A DNA stretch of 64,000 nucleotides from an uncultured Lachnospiraceae bacterium (GCA_910585635.1 CAJUFE010000013.1:1-64000); one strand, 5' to 3'. Positions 1 through 9,365 are shown, counted from the stretch's first letter. The notes: a model not told the origin generated them from the letters alone. Translations and numbers: made by a program.

Positions 1-5
1 CTGCC

Positions 6-32
6 TTTCGCAGATGGGGAAAATCTGCGAAA
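6..32. repeat. Perfect 10-bp inverted repeat
   Basis: TTTCGCAGAT at 6-15 pairs exactly with ATCTGCGAAA at 23-32 around a 7-base loop. No T-run follows, so it is not a typical intrinsic terminator. It could be an operator or an RNA hairpin belonging to sequence left of the window. Confidence 0.6.
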
Positions 33-77
33 TATTAGGGGTGGTTATTTCCTAAAAATGTGTTTTTGTAAGATAAC

Positions 78-259
78 AACTACAAATAACTAACTGATAT
101 TTATAATATGTGGCGGCGATCTACGGAGCTGTGGATAGAAGATCGCCATTTAAGTCATAAGGTAAGGACCAGTTAGATGCAGTCTGGTTTGACTGTGCTA
201 TAGAGAGGGCCACCGGTCTAGTGACAGACCATGCTTTTTAGGATGATAACTACAAATAA
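78..259 (+). repeat. Direct repeat AACTACAAATAA, two copies
   Basis: The 12-mer occurs at 78-89 and 248-259, 170 bp apart; both copies are preceded by a GATAAC-type sequence. The copies flank the hairpin at 115-147 and a TATAAT at 102-107. They may be protein-binding sites or the ends of a small invertible or inserted segment; nothing here decides between these. Confidence 0.5.
115..147 (+). repeat. Leader hairpin with 8-bp stem
   Basis: GGCGATCT at 115-122 pairs perfectly with AGATCGCC at 140-147, with a 17-base loop. It lies in the untranslated stretch ahead of the first gene and has no following U-tract, which suits a regulatory RNA hairpin better than a terminator. Confidence 0.5.
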
Positions 260-384
260 TCATAAATTATTTAAAAAATATCAAAGCAAAAAGGGACATT
301 GCCTAGCGCTATGGGCTCAGGATATAGTGTGGCCGCTACGGGTGGATGTCCATGTTGTCCCGCAAGGATGGAGGTGTTTCCTGG

Positions 385-1437
385 ATGAGGATAGGGCGAG
401 GTCCGCAAGAGCAGATCGATGGTTTTATCGACAGCCTGGTCATGGACCGAGGATCCGATGAGAGGACAGCCAAGGCATACCGGCTGGATCTGGAGCTTTT
501 TTTTCGCTGGCTGGAGGGATCGGAAGGTCTGTTAGGGGAGAGCCGGCCAGGGGAAGAGTTGTCAGAGACGGGTCAGGCAGAGGAAGGTCTGTCAGAGGGG
601 GGCCAGCCAAAGGAGGGTCTGTCAGAGGAGGGCCAGCCAGGGGAAGGTCTGTCAGAAAGTGGCCAGCCAAAGGAGGGTCTGTCAGAGGAGGGCCAGCCAG
701 GGGAAGGTCTGTCAGAGGAGGACCAGGCAGAGGATGATCTGTCGAGGGATGGCCGGTCCGGATATGCTCTGGAAAGGGCTATGGAGTCTTATCTGGCCCA
801 TCTTTCCGGTGAGAAAGGCCTCCGTTTTTCTACGATCTGCAGGAAGCACCGGGTGTTTGGCTATTACCTATCATATCTGCAGGACCTGGGGATCCTTCAA
901 GATATCAGCCCCCTGGAGCCGCCAGAGCCGCCAAAGGAGAGGCCTGTTGACAGCTTTTTGACTAAGAAGGAGGTCGATGCCTTTTTCCACGCGATCGACC
1001 GGGAATATATGGCGCTGGACAGTGATTTCCGCAGGCGGGTCTGCCTTCGTGACCAGGTGATGATGGAGCTCCTTTTTTACCACAGGATCGAGATCAGTGA
1101 GCTGCTGCGCCTGGAGGTGTCCGATTATGACAGACAGGCGGCGGTGCTGAAGATCCGGAGGAAGCGGGAAAGGGACCGGACCGTCCACCTCTTCTCCCAC
1201 GCGCTCCAGGAGCAGATGATGCGGTGGCTCCAGGAGCATGCCTATTTCGAACATGGAGAGGCGTATCAGGACAGGATGTTCTTGTCTAAGCTGGGGAAGC
1301 CGCTGTCTATGAAGATGGTGACCAATATATTCGAGAAATATCGGGTGCTGGCGGGGATCGAGAAAGCGTGTACGCCTAAGGATCTGAAGAATGGGCTGGG
1401 GAGATATGCGGAGGAAGTGGTGAGGGAGAGGTGTTGA
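385..1437 (+). CDS. Degenerate tyrosine-recombinase-like protein, first gene of the polysaccharide locus
   Basis: About 350 residues. The N-terminal part resembles the SAM-like core-binding domain of XerC/D-type integrases. The C-terminal part aligns with the catalytic domain, but the active site looks lost: the first catalytic Arg (normally LRxSEL) is Glu in IEISEL, the HxLRH box reads KDLKN, and the chain stops before the Tyr box. An array of about eight 10-residue repeats sits between the N-terminal helices and the rest. I chose ATG 385 because GGAGG at 370-374 precedes it; ATG 346 is an in-frame alternative with a poor site. Without catalytic residues it may act as a DNA-binding regulator of the locus, which is inference. 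It could also be a decaying integrase. Confidence 0.7.
   Translation: MRIGRGPQEQIDGFIDSLVMDRGSDERTAKAYRLDLELFFRWLEGSEGLLGESRPGEELSETGQAEEGLSEGGQPKEGLSEEGQPGEGLSESGQPKEGLSEEGQPGEGLSEEDQAEDDLSRDGRSGYALERAMESYLAHLSGEKGLRFSTICRKHRVFGYYLSYLQDLGILQDISPLEPPEPPKERPVDSFLTKKEVDAFFHAIDREYMALDSDFRRRVCLRDQVMMELLFYHRIEISELLRLEVSDYDRQAAVLKIRRKRERDRTVHLFSHALQEQMMRWLQEHAYFEHGEAYQDRMFLSKLGKPLSMKMVTNIFEKYRVLAGIEKACTPKDLKNGLGRYAEEVVRERC
511..750 (+). repeat. 30-bp tandem repeat array, about 8 copies, in frame
   Basis: Units of exactly 30 bp (consensus protein EGLSEEGQPG) run head to tail within the integrase-like gene. Inner copies at 601-720 are nearly identical, and edge copies at 511-570 and 721-750 are diverged. 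The acidic, Gly/Pro-containing unit should form a flexible linker. Copy number is likely variable between strains. Confidence 0.9.
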
Positions 1438-1518
1438 GAGGAGATGACGTGCGCTGATCTAAAGGCACGGGAACACTTCTGAACAGACGATGAGCAGATG
1501 GAAAGGATACATGACAAG

Positions 1519-2748
1519 ATGCCACAGCACGTATATATCATTGGCGCAAAAGGGGTCTCTTTTTATGGCGGATATGAGAGCTTTGTCCAGAAACTCCTGG
1601 AATATCATCAGGAGGATCAAGATATCCAATACCATGTCGCCTGTAAGGCAAATGGTGAGGGAAGGATGGACGTATCAAAGTTAGAGGGCGCATCTTGGAT
1701 CGCCAAGGACCGATTTACGTACTGCAATGCCGATTGTTTCCTCATCCAGGTCCCTCAGTGGATGCGGTCAGCCCAAGCCATTGTATATGATGTAAAAGCT
1801 TTAAAAGAATGCTGCAGACACATAAAAGAAAATGGGATCAAAAGGCCAGTCATCTATATCCTGGCCTGCAGGATAGGGCCATTTGTACATAGCTATGTAA
1901 AGAAACTGCATAAGCTTGGCGCAAGGATCTATCTGAACCCTGACGGACACGAATGGAAACGGGCAAAATGGTCTGCCCCTGTACGCAGATATTGGAAAGA
2001 GTCTGAGCGGCTGATGGTTAGATATGCTGACCTGGTGATCTGCGACAGTGTAAATATCGAAAGATACATCCAAGAGCAGTATAAACAATATAGCCCGAAA
2101 ACGACTTACATCGCTTATGGGGCGGAAACAAAAAAGAGCAGTCTGGCCGATGACGATCCCAGATATATCGCATGGCTAAAAAAACATGGGCTGACCCAGT
2201 ATTACACGATGATCTCCAGATGTGTGCCGGAAAATAATTATGAGACGATCATCCGGGAGTTTATGAAAAGCCACAGCAAAAAGGACTTGGCGATCATCTC
2301 GACTGATAATCCGAAACTGACGGATGAGTTGGAGAAAAAACTGCATTATAAGCAGGATGGGCGGATCAAATTCGTTGGCACAGTATATGACCAGGAGCTG
2401 CTCACTAAGATCCGGGAAAATGCGTACGGTTATCTGCATGGTCACTCTGTGGGAGGGACGAACCCGTCTTTATTAGAAGCATTGGGTGCTACAAAGCTGA
2501 ACCTGCTCTTTGATATCGGGTTTAATCGAGAGGTGGCCGGGGATACGGCGCTTTATTGGACGAACGAAGAAGGGGATCTAGCTGCGTTGATCGATGAAGC
2601 AGACGCGATGCGTGAGGAAAAGATCATAGAGCTTGGTCTAAACGCAAAACAACGGATAATAGATCATTATGGCTGGAGATCGATCGCAGATAAATATAAA
2701 AGCGTTTTTGCTTATCAAAAGAAGGTGGATAGATGCGTATCGGGATAG
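1519..2748 (+). CDS. DUF1972/Cps2T-like glycosyltransferase
   Basis: About 409 residues of GT-B type. The start (VYIIGAKGVSFYGGYESF) matches the DUF1972 family that includes Streptococcus Cps2T beta-1,4-rhamnosyltransferase. A donor-site region GHSVGGTNPSLLEALG lies near the C-terminus, as in GT4 enzymes. It is cytoplasmic and adds a sugar, possibly rhamnose, to the lipid-linked repeat unit; the exact substrate is unknown. I prefer ATG 1519, with AAAGGA 11 bases upstream, over ATG 1498, which lacks a site. It overlaps the next gene by 16 bases, implying translational coupling. Confidence 0.8.
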   Translation: MPQHVYIIGAKGVSFYGGYESFVQKLLEYHQEDQDIQYHVACKANGEGRMDVSKLEGASWIAKDRFTYCNADCFLIQVPQWMRSAQAIVYDVKALKECCRHIKENGIKRPVIYILACRIGPFVHSYVKKLHKLGARIYLNPDGHEWKRAKWSAPVRRYWKESERLMVRYADLVICDSVNIERYIQEQYKQYSPKTTYIAYGAETKKSSLADDDPRYIAWLKKHGLTQYYTMISRCVPENNYETIIREFMKSHSKKDLAIISTDNPKLTDELEKKLHYKQDGRIKFVGTVYDQELLTKIRENAYGYLHGHSVGGTNPSLLEALGATKLNLLFDIGFNREVAGDTALYWTNEEGDLAALIDEADAMREEKIIELGLNAKQRIIDHYGWRSIADKYKSVFAYQKKVDRCVSG

Positions 2749-3839
2749 ATGCACATATGCTGGGAGACCATTCCGGAGGAAATGAAAGCTACTACTCAAA
2801 TATATTAAAGAACATGTGTCCGGATAATGATATGGAATTATATCTTTTCGTTAGGAAAGATATCGATACATCTGACTATCAGGATAAATTTAATATTGTA
2901 GAGTTTAAAGAAACAGATGCATTTAAACGGAATTTTTTGGAATTGCCTAGGCTGTGTAAGGAATATAAGCTGGATCTGCTCCACATGCAGTATTTTATAC
3001 CATTTAAAAGATATTGTCCTGTAGTATGTACGATACATGATATATGTTTTGAACATTATAAAGATATCTTTACTAAAAGAGAATATATAAGGCAAAAACT
3101 GCTGATCCCGTATGCGGCTAAACATTCTATAAAGGTATTTACAGTATCTGAAGATGCAAAACGGGATATCGTCCGCCACTATAAAGTATGTGCTGAAGAT
3201 GTGGTCGTTACATATAATGCTGTGAATGATTGTTTTAAGGTGCTTTCTGAGCCGGAGTTACGGGAAGATGGATTGAGAAAGAAGTTTGGTATTGGCCCTT
3301 CAAGATATATCTTGAGCGTTGGGAACCTTCAGCCGAGAAAAAACCTTCCTCGACTGATCCGGGCTTTTTCAAAGTATGAAAAGAAAAGTGCAAACGATGT
3401 AAGATTGGTGATAGTGGGAAAAAAAGCCTGGATGTATGATGATATCCTAAAAGAAGCCTGCGAACAAACAGAAAAGATCACATTTACAGACTATGTGTCT
3501 GGAAAAGACCTGATCCGTCTATACAATGCCGCCACTTGTTTTGTGTATCCTTCTTTTTTTGAAGGATTTGGGATCCCACCATTAGAAGCAATGGCATGTG
3601 GGACACCTGTAGCTGTTTCAGATAAGACTTCCCTTCCGGAAGTGGTCGGGGATGCAGGGATCTATTTTGATCCTTTTAATGAAGATGAGATAGTTGCATG
3701 TATAGAAAAGTTGATGAGAAAAGACTATATGGATGAAGAGATCAAAAGGCGGATGGGACAACAGGTGGAGAGGTTTGATTGGGGGCGATCGTCAGATCTG
3801 ATCTTGCAGACATATAGAGATATTTTGAAATCCTCATAG
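2733..3839 (+). CDS. GT4 family glycosyltransferase
   Basis: 368 residues. The N-terminal MRIGIDAHMLG with a Gly-rich acceptor loop and the C-terminal FEGFGIPPLEAMACGTPVA signature (EX7E-type donor site) are typical of GT4 mannosyl- or galactosyltransferases. The acceptor and donor sugars cannot be read from sequence. It overlaps the gene upstream and has AAGGTGG just before its ATG. It is cytosolic and probably builds the undecaprenyl-linked repeat unit with its neighbours. Confidence 0.85.
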   Translation: MRIGIDAHMLGDHSGGNESYYSNILKNMCPDNDMELYLFVRKDIDTSDYQDKFNIVEFKETDAFKRNFLELPRLCKEYKLDLLHMQYFIPFKRYCPVVCTIHDICFEHYKDIFTKREYIRQKLLIPYAAKHSIKVFTVSEDAKRDIVRHYKVCAEDVVVTYNAVNDCFKVLSEPELREDGLRKKFGIGPSRYILSVGNLQPRKNLPRLIRAFSKYEKKSANDVRLVIVGKKAWMYDDILKEACEQTEKITFTDYVSGKDLIRLYNAATCFVYPSFFEGFGIPPLEAMACGTPVAVSDKTSLPEVVGDAGIYFDPFNEDEIVACIEKLMRKDYMDEEIKRRMGQQVERFDWGRSSDLILQTYRDILKSS

Positions 3840-3879
3840 ATGTATCGGAGGCTGATCATATATAAATTAGGAGGAGGCA

Positions 3880-5019
3880 ATGAAAATTGCGCTGATATAT
3901 CTTTCAGATTATGAAAATTGGCCCATGGGAGGTATGCTCAATTACATACGAAATATAGTCCCAGGTCTGAGCGATCATGACAGATGGGAGTTAGATCTAT
4001 GGGGTGGAACAAAAGCTGGAGAATGTAGGTCGACTTTTAAAATAAATGATCGATCATATGATTTTGAAAGATATACATCTTTTTATACAGAAAATAAAAT
4101 CATTCCAAATTTTGTAATGAGTTTTTTGTGTGCATTGATCCGCGCAAGAAAGTTTAAAAGATATGATGTGATATATTCACATACTGCAGCTACAACGATC
4201 GCCCTGAAATTGGCCCATCCCAAGCAGTGTGTTATCCACCATCAGCATGGTTTATCATATAAAAGGAATAAAGGGTTTACAAGAATTCTTAATATTGGTT
4301 ATACGATCGCGCAGTTTATGGCGGATGCAACATTATTTGTTGCGAGTGAAAATGAGGTGGATGTTCATAAAAAGGGGAAACCTTTTTTTAAAAGAAAAAC
4401 GTTTTACGCAGTAGGTAGTCCGATAAACTACAAAATGATCTTTTCGGCATCATCAAACAGAAAGGTACATGATGATATTAGATTTATATACACAGGGAGG
4501 ATAGATGCATGGAAAAATGTAGAGTTGTTGATCCATTCCTTTAATCTTTTTTTGGAGGAAGGTAATAAAGGACATCTGACAATAGTTGGCGATGGCCCAC
4601 AGTTCAATTATATTAAGGAAAAGATATCGGATATGGGTCTTGATCAGTCGATCGAAATGGTTGGTAGACGGAGAGGAGAGGAGATCATAAAATATCTTTC
4701 TGAAAGTGATATATTTCTTTTTCCTTCAAAAGGAGAAGGGGTATCGCTATCATTATTAGAAGCGTTTGCAGCGGGCTTACCTGCTGTATCCTTTAATGTT
4801 ATCGGTGTCAACGATCTTGTGGAGAATGGTAAAACAGGCGTAGTTGTTGAAGCAATGGATGCCGAAGCATATAAAGAAGGGATAATTTCATTGAGCAAAA
4901 CTTATAAAGGCATGATCGATGATTGTAGAATGGTTGCAGAAAAATATGATAGCGAAAAGGTGGTAAATATCATCATAAATATAATTTTGAATGAGATGAG
5001 TAAGGTAACGAAGAGATGA
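3880..5019 (+). CDS. GT4 family glycosyltransferase
   Basis: 379 residues. It begins MKIALIYLSDYENWPMGG and carries a GT4 donor-binding stretch (FPSKGEGVSLSLLEAFAAG) near residue 285. A strong AGGAGG precedes the ATG after a 40-base gap. The base composition is AT-rich like its neighbours. Role: addition of one sugar to the repeat unit; specificity unknown. Confidence 0.85.
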   Translation: MKIALIYLSDYENWPMGGMLNYIRNIVPGLSDHDRWELDLWGGTKAGECRSTFKINDRSYDFERYTSFYTENKIIPNFVMSFLCALIRARKFKRYDVIYSHTAATTIALKLAHPKQCVIHHQHGLSYKRNKGFTRILNIGYTIAQFMADATLFVASENEVDVHKKGKPFFKRKTFYAVGSPINYKMIFSASSNRKVHDDIRFIYTGRIDAWKNVELLIHSFNLFLEEGNKGHLTIVGDGPQFNYIKEKISDMGLDQSIEMVGRRRGEEIIKYLSESDIFLFPSKGEGVSLSLLEAFAAGLPAVSFNVIGVNDLVENGKTGVVVEAMDAEAYKEGIISLSKTYKGMIDDCRMVAEKYDSEKVVNIIINIILNEMSKVTKR

Positions 5020-6287
5020 TGAAGATGAAATTATCAAAACAAGATTTGTGGATATGTATATACCTTTATTTTGTATTTCAAACGTTCTTTCAGAGTATCT
5101 CAACGGGCCTTATACATACTATGTTCAAATATTCAGATGATGTTCTTGTTTTATCCTTGTTTCTGCTTTTGATGATCAAGGCCGCGAGAAATAAAGTGAA
5201 ACTTAGTCGGGATGAAAAGCAAATATTGATAATGTACGGGATATTTGAATCACTCGGGATATTGTTTGGCTTATTAAGTGATCACCAAAGAGCCATTTAT
5301 GTATTTTTAGACGGATTTACATGCGCTAAATTCTTGATCCTGTTTTTTTCAGCTCAAATTTTATCAAGTGGTAGATTGAGCGAAAGGTGGATGCTGAAAT
5401 ATAACCCGCTCTGTAAAATAGTAGCTGTTTTGCTTTTTTTCCTGTTGGTACACGAATTGTTTTTTTGCCCATTTTTTGAAAAAGCAGAATATAGGTATTT
5501 TACACATTCTTTGAAGTTTTTTTTTACGCATCCAGAAGGATTGGCCAGAGCATCGGCGGCTTTTATATACCCGTTAGCATATAATATGAGATTTCATAAA
5601 AAGAATATGAAATATATTTTGATGCTTTGCATTGTTATGTTATTTACTTTTAGGTCAAAGTCGATAGCAGCTATGTTTGTGATCCTCGCGATCTACTTTT
5701 ATAAAAAGGTTCTCAATGGAAAGCACATTTCTGTATTATTTGTTGGAATTGCAGCAATGGCATTATTTATTGGATACGATCAAATTAAATATTATTATGG
5801 ACATGCGTTGATCGGAAGAACAAAGTTATTGACAGATTCGATATACTTGGCAAATAAAATGTTTCCATTTGGATCTGGATTTGGGTCATTTGGTTCAAAT
5901 GTTGCACTTGATCATCATTCATCTTTGTATGAGGCAATGGGGTATTTTACTGCAGAGAATCCTTGGGCAGTAAAAGAATATTTAAATGATGCTTTTTGGC
6001 CTATCATTTTTGCTCAAGTAGGATGGATAGGAAGTATCTTTTTCATTATTACGATAGGATGGTTCCTAAAAGTAGGTGTGGATTATTATAAAAAAGATTT
6101 TTACGTTGCATGGGTATTTATATCGGTGATCATGTACGATCTGGTATCTACATTAGCCTCTTCAGCCTTTTTCCATCCAATTTCATTGTCTTCGTATTTA
6201 CTTTTAGGATTGATCATATCATCGGTATCATCAGATAAGAACAAGAAAGAAGAAAAAAATCATGAAGGTCGCATATATATCAGCTAA
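5016..6287 (+). CDS. Wzy-like polysaccharide polymerase (multi-pass membrane protein)
   Basis: 423 residues with about ten to eleven hydrophobic segments and a larger polar loop (residues 270-330), the layout of O-antigen/EPS polymerases. Such proteins have little sequence conservation, so the call rests on topology and on position between glycosyltransferases and a flippase in a Wzx/Wzy-type locus. It overlaps both neighbours (ATGA-type coupling at its start). ATG 5016 or the closely following ATG 5022 may be the true start. Confidence 0.65.
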   Translation: MMKMKLSKQDLWICIYLYFVFQTFFQSISTGLIHTMFKYSDDVLVLSLFLLLMIKAARNKVKLSRDEKQILIMYGIFESLGILFGLLSDHQRAIYVFLDGFTCAKFLILFFSAQILSSGRLSERWMLKYNPLCKIVAVLLFFLLVHELFFCPFFEKAEYRYFTHSLKFFFTHPEGLARASAAFIYPLAYNMRFHKKNMKYILMLCIVMLFTFRSKSIAAMFVILAIYFYKKVLNGKHISVLFVGIAAMALFIGYDQIKYYYGHALIGRTKLLTDSIYLANKMFPFGSGFGSFGSNVALDHHSSLYEAMGYFTAENPWAVKEYLNDAFWPIIFAQVGWIGSIFFIITIGWFLKVGVDYYKKDFYVAWVFISVIMYDLVSTLASSAFFHPISLSSYLLLGLIISSVSSDKNKKEEKNHEGRIYIS

Positions 6288-7344
6288 AGAAGATCCAGAG
6301 CATAGTGGGGTCTATAAAAAGATCAGAGGTCAGATCCAGGGCCTCAAAGATAGTGGGATCGATGTGGAGCTCATTGAAAATAAAGGGATCAAAAGATGGA
6401 AAAAAGCACTTCCATTTAGCACACGTTCATATGACTGGGGAAAAATAGATATTCCAAATGATACAAACGTGATATATATCAGATATCAATTAAGTGACTT
6501 CCCCTTTGTACGAGCTTTAAAAAGATGGAAAAGAAAATATCATAATATCCCTATAATATTAGAGATACCTATGTATCCATATATAAACGAGTTGAAAGAA
6601 ATATCAAATGGAATAACTCTTTTCAGGGATAGATTTTATAGTAGATATATTCATAAGTATGTAGATAGGATCGTTACTTTTACATCTCATGAGGAGATAT
6701 TAGGTGTCAAGACGATCCAGATGGTCAATGGGATCGAGGTAGATAATGTAAAGCCTAAAAAACCATTGAAGAAAAGAGATCAGATAAATATCATAGCAGT
6801 GGCGTTGGTCAACTTTTCTCATGGCTATGATAGATTGATAGAGGGGATGAAAGAATACTATAATGTTAATAAAGGAAAAAAGAATGTAGTATTTCACTTA
6901 GTTGGTGAAGGCAGTGCATTACCAAAACTTAAAAAAATGGTTATTGATGATGGTTTAGAGAAGCATGTTATCTTTTATGGTTTTAAATCTGGCGAAGAAC
7001 TTGATCAGTTATACGATCAGGCAGATATCGGCATTGATGTATTAGGCGGGCATAGAAAAGGGGACTTCTGGTTCGGTACATTAAAGAGCCGAGAATATTT
7101 AAGTAAAGGACTTCCTTTTATAACAGAATATGAAGTGCCAGATAACTTGAAACCAATCCAAAAATATATTTTAAAGGTACCAGATGATGAGTCTCCTGTT
7201 GATATTAAAGAGGTGATCCGGTTTTATGAGCGGATAGCAGAGGAGGATCCGACTAAAGATATGAGGGATTTTGCTAAAGGATATTGCGATGTAAGTGTAG
7301 TCATGAAACCTCTTATCGATCATCTGAAAGGCGTGGTTTTATGA
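6262..7344 (+). CDS. GT4-like glycosyltransferase
   Basis: 360 residues. MKVAYISAKEDPEHSGVYKK at the start and HLVGEGSALPKLKK / FYGFKSGEELDQLY in the second half are the GT4 pattern. The usual EX7E motif is weak: the corresponding region reads GHRKGDFWFGTLKSREYLSKGLPF, so it is an atypical member. It overlaps the polymerase gene by 26 bases and ends inside the start codon of the following gene. Confidence 0.75.
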   Translation: MKVAYISAKEDPEHSGVYKKIRGQIQGLKDSGIDVELIENKGIKRWKKALPFSTRSYDWGKIDIPNDTNVIYIRYQLSDFPFVRALKRWKRKYHNIPIILEIPMYPYINELKEISNGITLFRDRFYSRYIHKYVDRIVTFTSHEEILGVKTIQMVNGIEVDNVKPKKPLKKRDQINIIAVALVNFSHGYDRLIEGMKEYYNVNKGKKNVVFHLVGEGSALPKLKKMVIDDGLEKHVIFYGFKSGEELDQLYDQADIGIDVLGGHRKGDFWFGTLKSREYLSKGLPFITEYEVPDNLKPIQKYILKVPDDESPVDIKEVIRFYERIAEEDPTKDMRDFAKGYCDVSVVMKPLIDHLKGVVL

Positions 7345-8354
7345 AAGAGTATGGAGGGTGCCTTCATTTTGAAATACTAGAAAGCATAGGACAAGCTAAA
7401 GGTGGATATTATGCTGCATTTCAAGAACACAAAGTCGATGTAGATTGTGGAAGATCTGCGATCCAATGGATCCTTAAAGATAGAAGTATAAAAAGGATCT
7501 GGCTTCCAGTCTATAATTGCCCATTAGTCGAAAAAAGGATTGTGGATGTAAGCGATGTAAAGATCATTTGGTATAATCTGTCGGAAGATTTTTTGCCACA
7601 GATAGATTTTGGAAAGTTATGTAAGGGAGATGTGATCCTTTGGATAAACTATTACGGTATAATGCCAGAAAAAACAATTGATAAAGTCGCTAGCATACAA
7701 AAAGAGACGTTGGCCAGGATCATCATAGATAATATACCTGCATATTTTTCTAAGCCAAGGATGGATGTTTTAAATATTTATTCCTGTAGAAAATTTTTGG
7801 GTGTACCCGATGGTGGACATGTTATAGGAAATGCTGTTATGTGTGAGGAGCTTCCAGTTTATCAAACTTCGGAAAATTTTCTGTATCTGTTAAAAGCCAT
7901 TGAATCAGGATCAAATTCAGCATATCCAGATTATCAGCTTAGCGAAAAAAGATTTTTGCGATCAAAAGAGATATATGGTATGCCAATATTGACAACAAGG
8001 ATACTAGAATTTGTCGATTATGAAAATGTTATTGCAGTCCGTAAAAAAAATTTCCAGAGATTAGAGGCTTGTCTTGGAAAATTTAATAGATTAAAGATAA
8101 ACATGGAAACAGATACCCCGTCGGTATATCCTTTCCTTACAGATGATAGCGACTTGAGGGGAAGATTGTTAGACAACAATATTTATATATCTCAATTTTG
8201 GAAACATGTCTTATCAAGTGAGAAGGCCAATTTGTTTGAAAAAGACCTGGCGAAATATCTGATCCCTTTACCGATCGATCAAAGATATGGTTTAAGTGAT
8301 ATGGATATCATTTCAGATAAAGTGGTCCGACTATTGAAAGATAAGAGAGGATAA
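7341..8354 (+). CDS. DegT/DnrJ/EryC1-type PLP aminotransferase-like protein
   Basis: 337 residues, shorter than the usual 370-390. The fold-type-I landmarks are present: IIIDN near residue 130 supplies the Asp facing the PLP ring nitrogen, and the SCRKFLGVPDGG stretch supplies a candidate Schiff-base Lys at about residue 151. Members aminate keto-sugar nucleotides, but divergent ones exist, so the substrate is open. The ATGA overlap with the preceding gene sets the start at 7341; a longer in-frame extension to 7284 is rejected because it lies within the upstream gene. It may act with the dehydrogenase at 9366. Confidence 0.7.
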   Translation: MKEYGGCLHFEILESIGQAKGGYYAAFQEHKVDVDCGRSAIQWILKDRSIKRIWLPVYNCPLVEKRIVDVSDVKIIWYNLSEDFLPQIDFGKLCKGDVILWINYYGIMPEKTIDKVASIQKETLARIIIDNIPAYFSKPRMDVLNIYSCRKFLGVPDGGHVIGNAVMCEELPVYQTSENFLYLLKAIESGSNSAYPDYQLSEKRFLRSKEIYGMPILTTRILEFVDYENVIAVRKKNFQRLEACLGKFNRLKINMETDTPSVYPFLTDDSDLRGRLLDNNIYISQFWKHVLSSEKANLFEKDLAKYLIPLPIDQRYGLSDMDIISDKVVRLLKDKRG

Positions 8355-8358
8355 CACT

Positions 8359-9351
8359 ATGCATAGGGAATTGATGATGGATCCAAAAGAAAAAGAAAAT
8401 TACAAAAAGTTCTGTGAAAAGACCTATATCCCTATTTTTTCTGAACCGTGGTGGCTGGATGCAGTATGTGGCCCGCTAAATTGGGGAGTGCATGTCTTGG
8501 AAAAAAGCGGTCAATTTCTTGGGGCAATGCCTTACTATGTGGAAAAAAGAAACGGCTTTGAAATAATCACGAAGGCGCACCATTCTCAAAATAATGGGAT
8601 AATCATGAACTACCTTCCGGGAATGAAATATGTTGCTAAGTTAGATAGGCAAGAAGAAGTTATCAATTCTATGTGTGACTATATTGAAAGCTTAGGTGTA
8701 GATAAGTATGAACAGCAGTTTCACTATAGCTTTACAAATATCTTACCATTTAAGTGGAGGGGATATAACGAAATGGTTAGATATACTTATGTGATCGACG
8801 ACACATCGGATATGGATAAAGTAAATGCCGATTTTAAATATGTAGTGAGAAATCAGATAAAAAAAGCAGAAAAGATCGTGTCGGTAAAAGAAGGGATGGA
8901 TATAGAAAAGTTTTATGAGATCAACAGGTTAAGTTACGATAGGCAAGGAATAGATGTTCCGTTTTCGATGAAGCTTTTAGAGAGGATCGAGGAAACTTGT
9001 GTGATCCATGATTGTAGAAAAATATTGTATACCGAAGACAAAGAGGGAAAGATCCATAGTGCAGCCTATTTGGTCTGGGATGACCAGTCCTTATATTTTT
9101 TGATCAATGGTATTGATAGTGAGTATATGTATAGTCAATCCAATTCTTTGTTGATAAGAGAATCTATCAGAGTTGCCCATGATCTTGGAAAGAAATTCGA
9201 TTTCGAAGGAAGTGTATTACAACCGATCGAACATATTTTTCGTGGATTTGGAGCAGAGCAGAAAATGTATTTTAGGATATATAGGTCCTTTAATAAAAAT
9301 ATGGATGAATGCATGGTAAATTCGTGGTCAAAAAATGCGGCTGTATTTTAA
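8359..9351 (+). CDS. FemAB/GNAT-like acyltransferase (PF13480 type)
   Basis: 330 residues. The pattern matches the GNAT-like acetyltransferase group that includes FemAB-like proteins in capsule loci: an aromatic N-terminus (FSEPWWLDAV), a central VRNQIKKAEK helix, and a C-terminal KFDFEGS / FRGFGAE stretch. Such enzymes acylate amino-sugars or transfer amino acids to them. This fits with an aminotransferase immediately upstream making the acceptor amine (inference). AGAGAGG lies 8 bases before the ATG. Confidence 0.7.
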   Translation: MHRELMMDPKEKENYKKFCEKTYIPIFSEPWWLDAVCGPLNWGVHVLEKSGQFLGAMPYYVEKRNGFEIITKAHHSQNNGIIMNYLPGMKYVAKLDRQEEVINSMCDYIESLGVDKYEQQFHYSFTNILPFKWRGYNEMVRYTYVIDDTSDMDKVNADFKYVVRNQIKKAEKIVSVKEGMDIEKFYEINRLSYDRQGIDVPFSMKLLERIEETCVIHDCRKILYTEDKEGKIHSAAYLVWDDQSLYFLINGIDSEYMYSQSNSLLIRESIRVAHDLGKKFDFEGSVLQPIEHIFRGFGAEQKMYFRIYRSFNKNMDECMVNSWSKNAAVF

Positions 9352-9365
9352 TGGAGGAAAAGAGG

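Larger units (their letters stand above)
1..384 (+). promoter_or_regulatory. Structured leader of the polysaccharide locus
   Basis: No convincing gene lies here; a 76-residue frame starting at 231 has no family resemblance and overlaps the next gene. The stretch holds two perfect inverted repeats (6-32 and 115-147), a 12-base direct repeat (78-89 and 248-259) and a TATAAT hexamer at 102-107 without a good -35 at the right distance. Polysaccharide operons of Firmicutes often carry long antitermination leaders (EAR in Bacillus, LoaP-dependent leaders in Clostridia), so a processive-antitermination leader is an inference. No antiterminator gene is seen in the window. Confidence 0.45.

Noticed and set aside
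78..259. att sites of an integrated element at the direct repeat
   Set aside because: Only 12 bases, 170 bp apart, with no intact integrase or cargo between them.
231..461. 76-residue frame in the leader
   Set aside because: No ribosome site; it overlaps the integrase-like gene in another frame and has no recognisable features.
440..670. Open reverse frame across the 30-bp array of the integrase-like gene
   Set aside because: Repeats of unit length divisible by three keep several frames open; the Pro/Leu-rich product has no ribosome site or homologous features. Same reasoning for 42274-42843 (minus) and 40284-40728 (plus).
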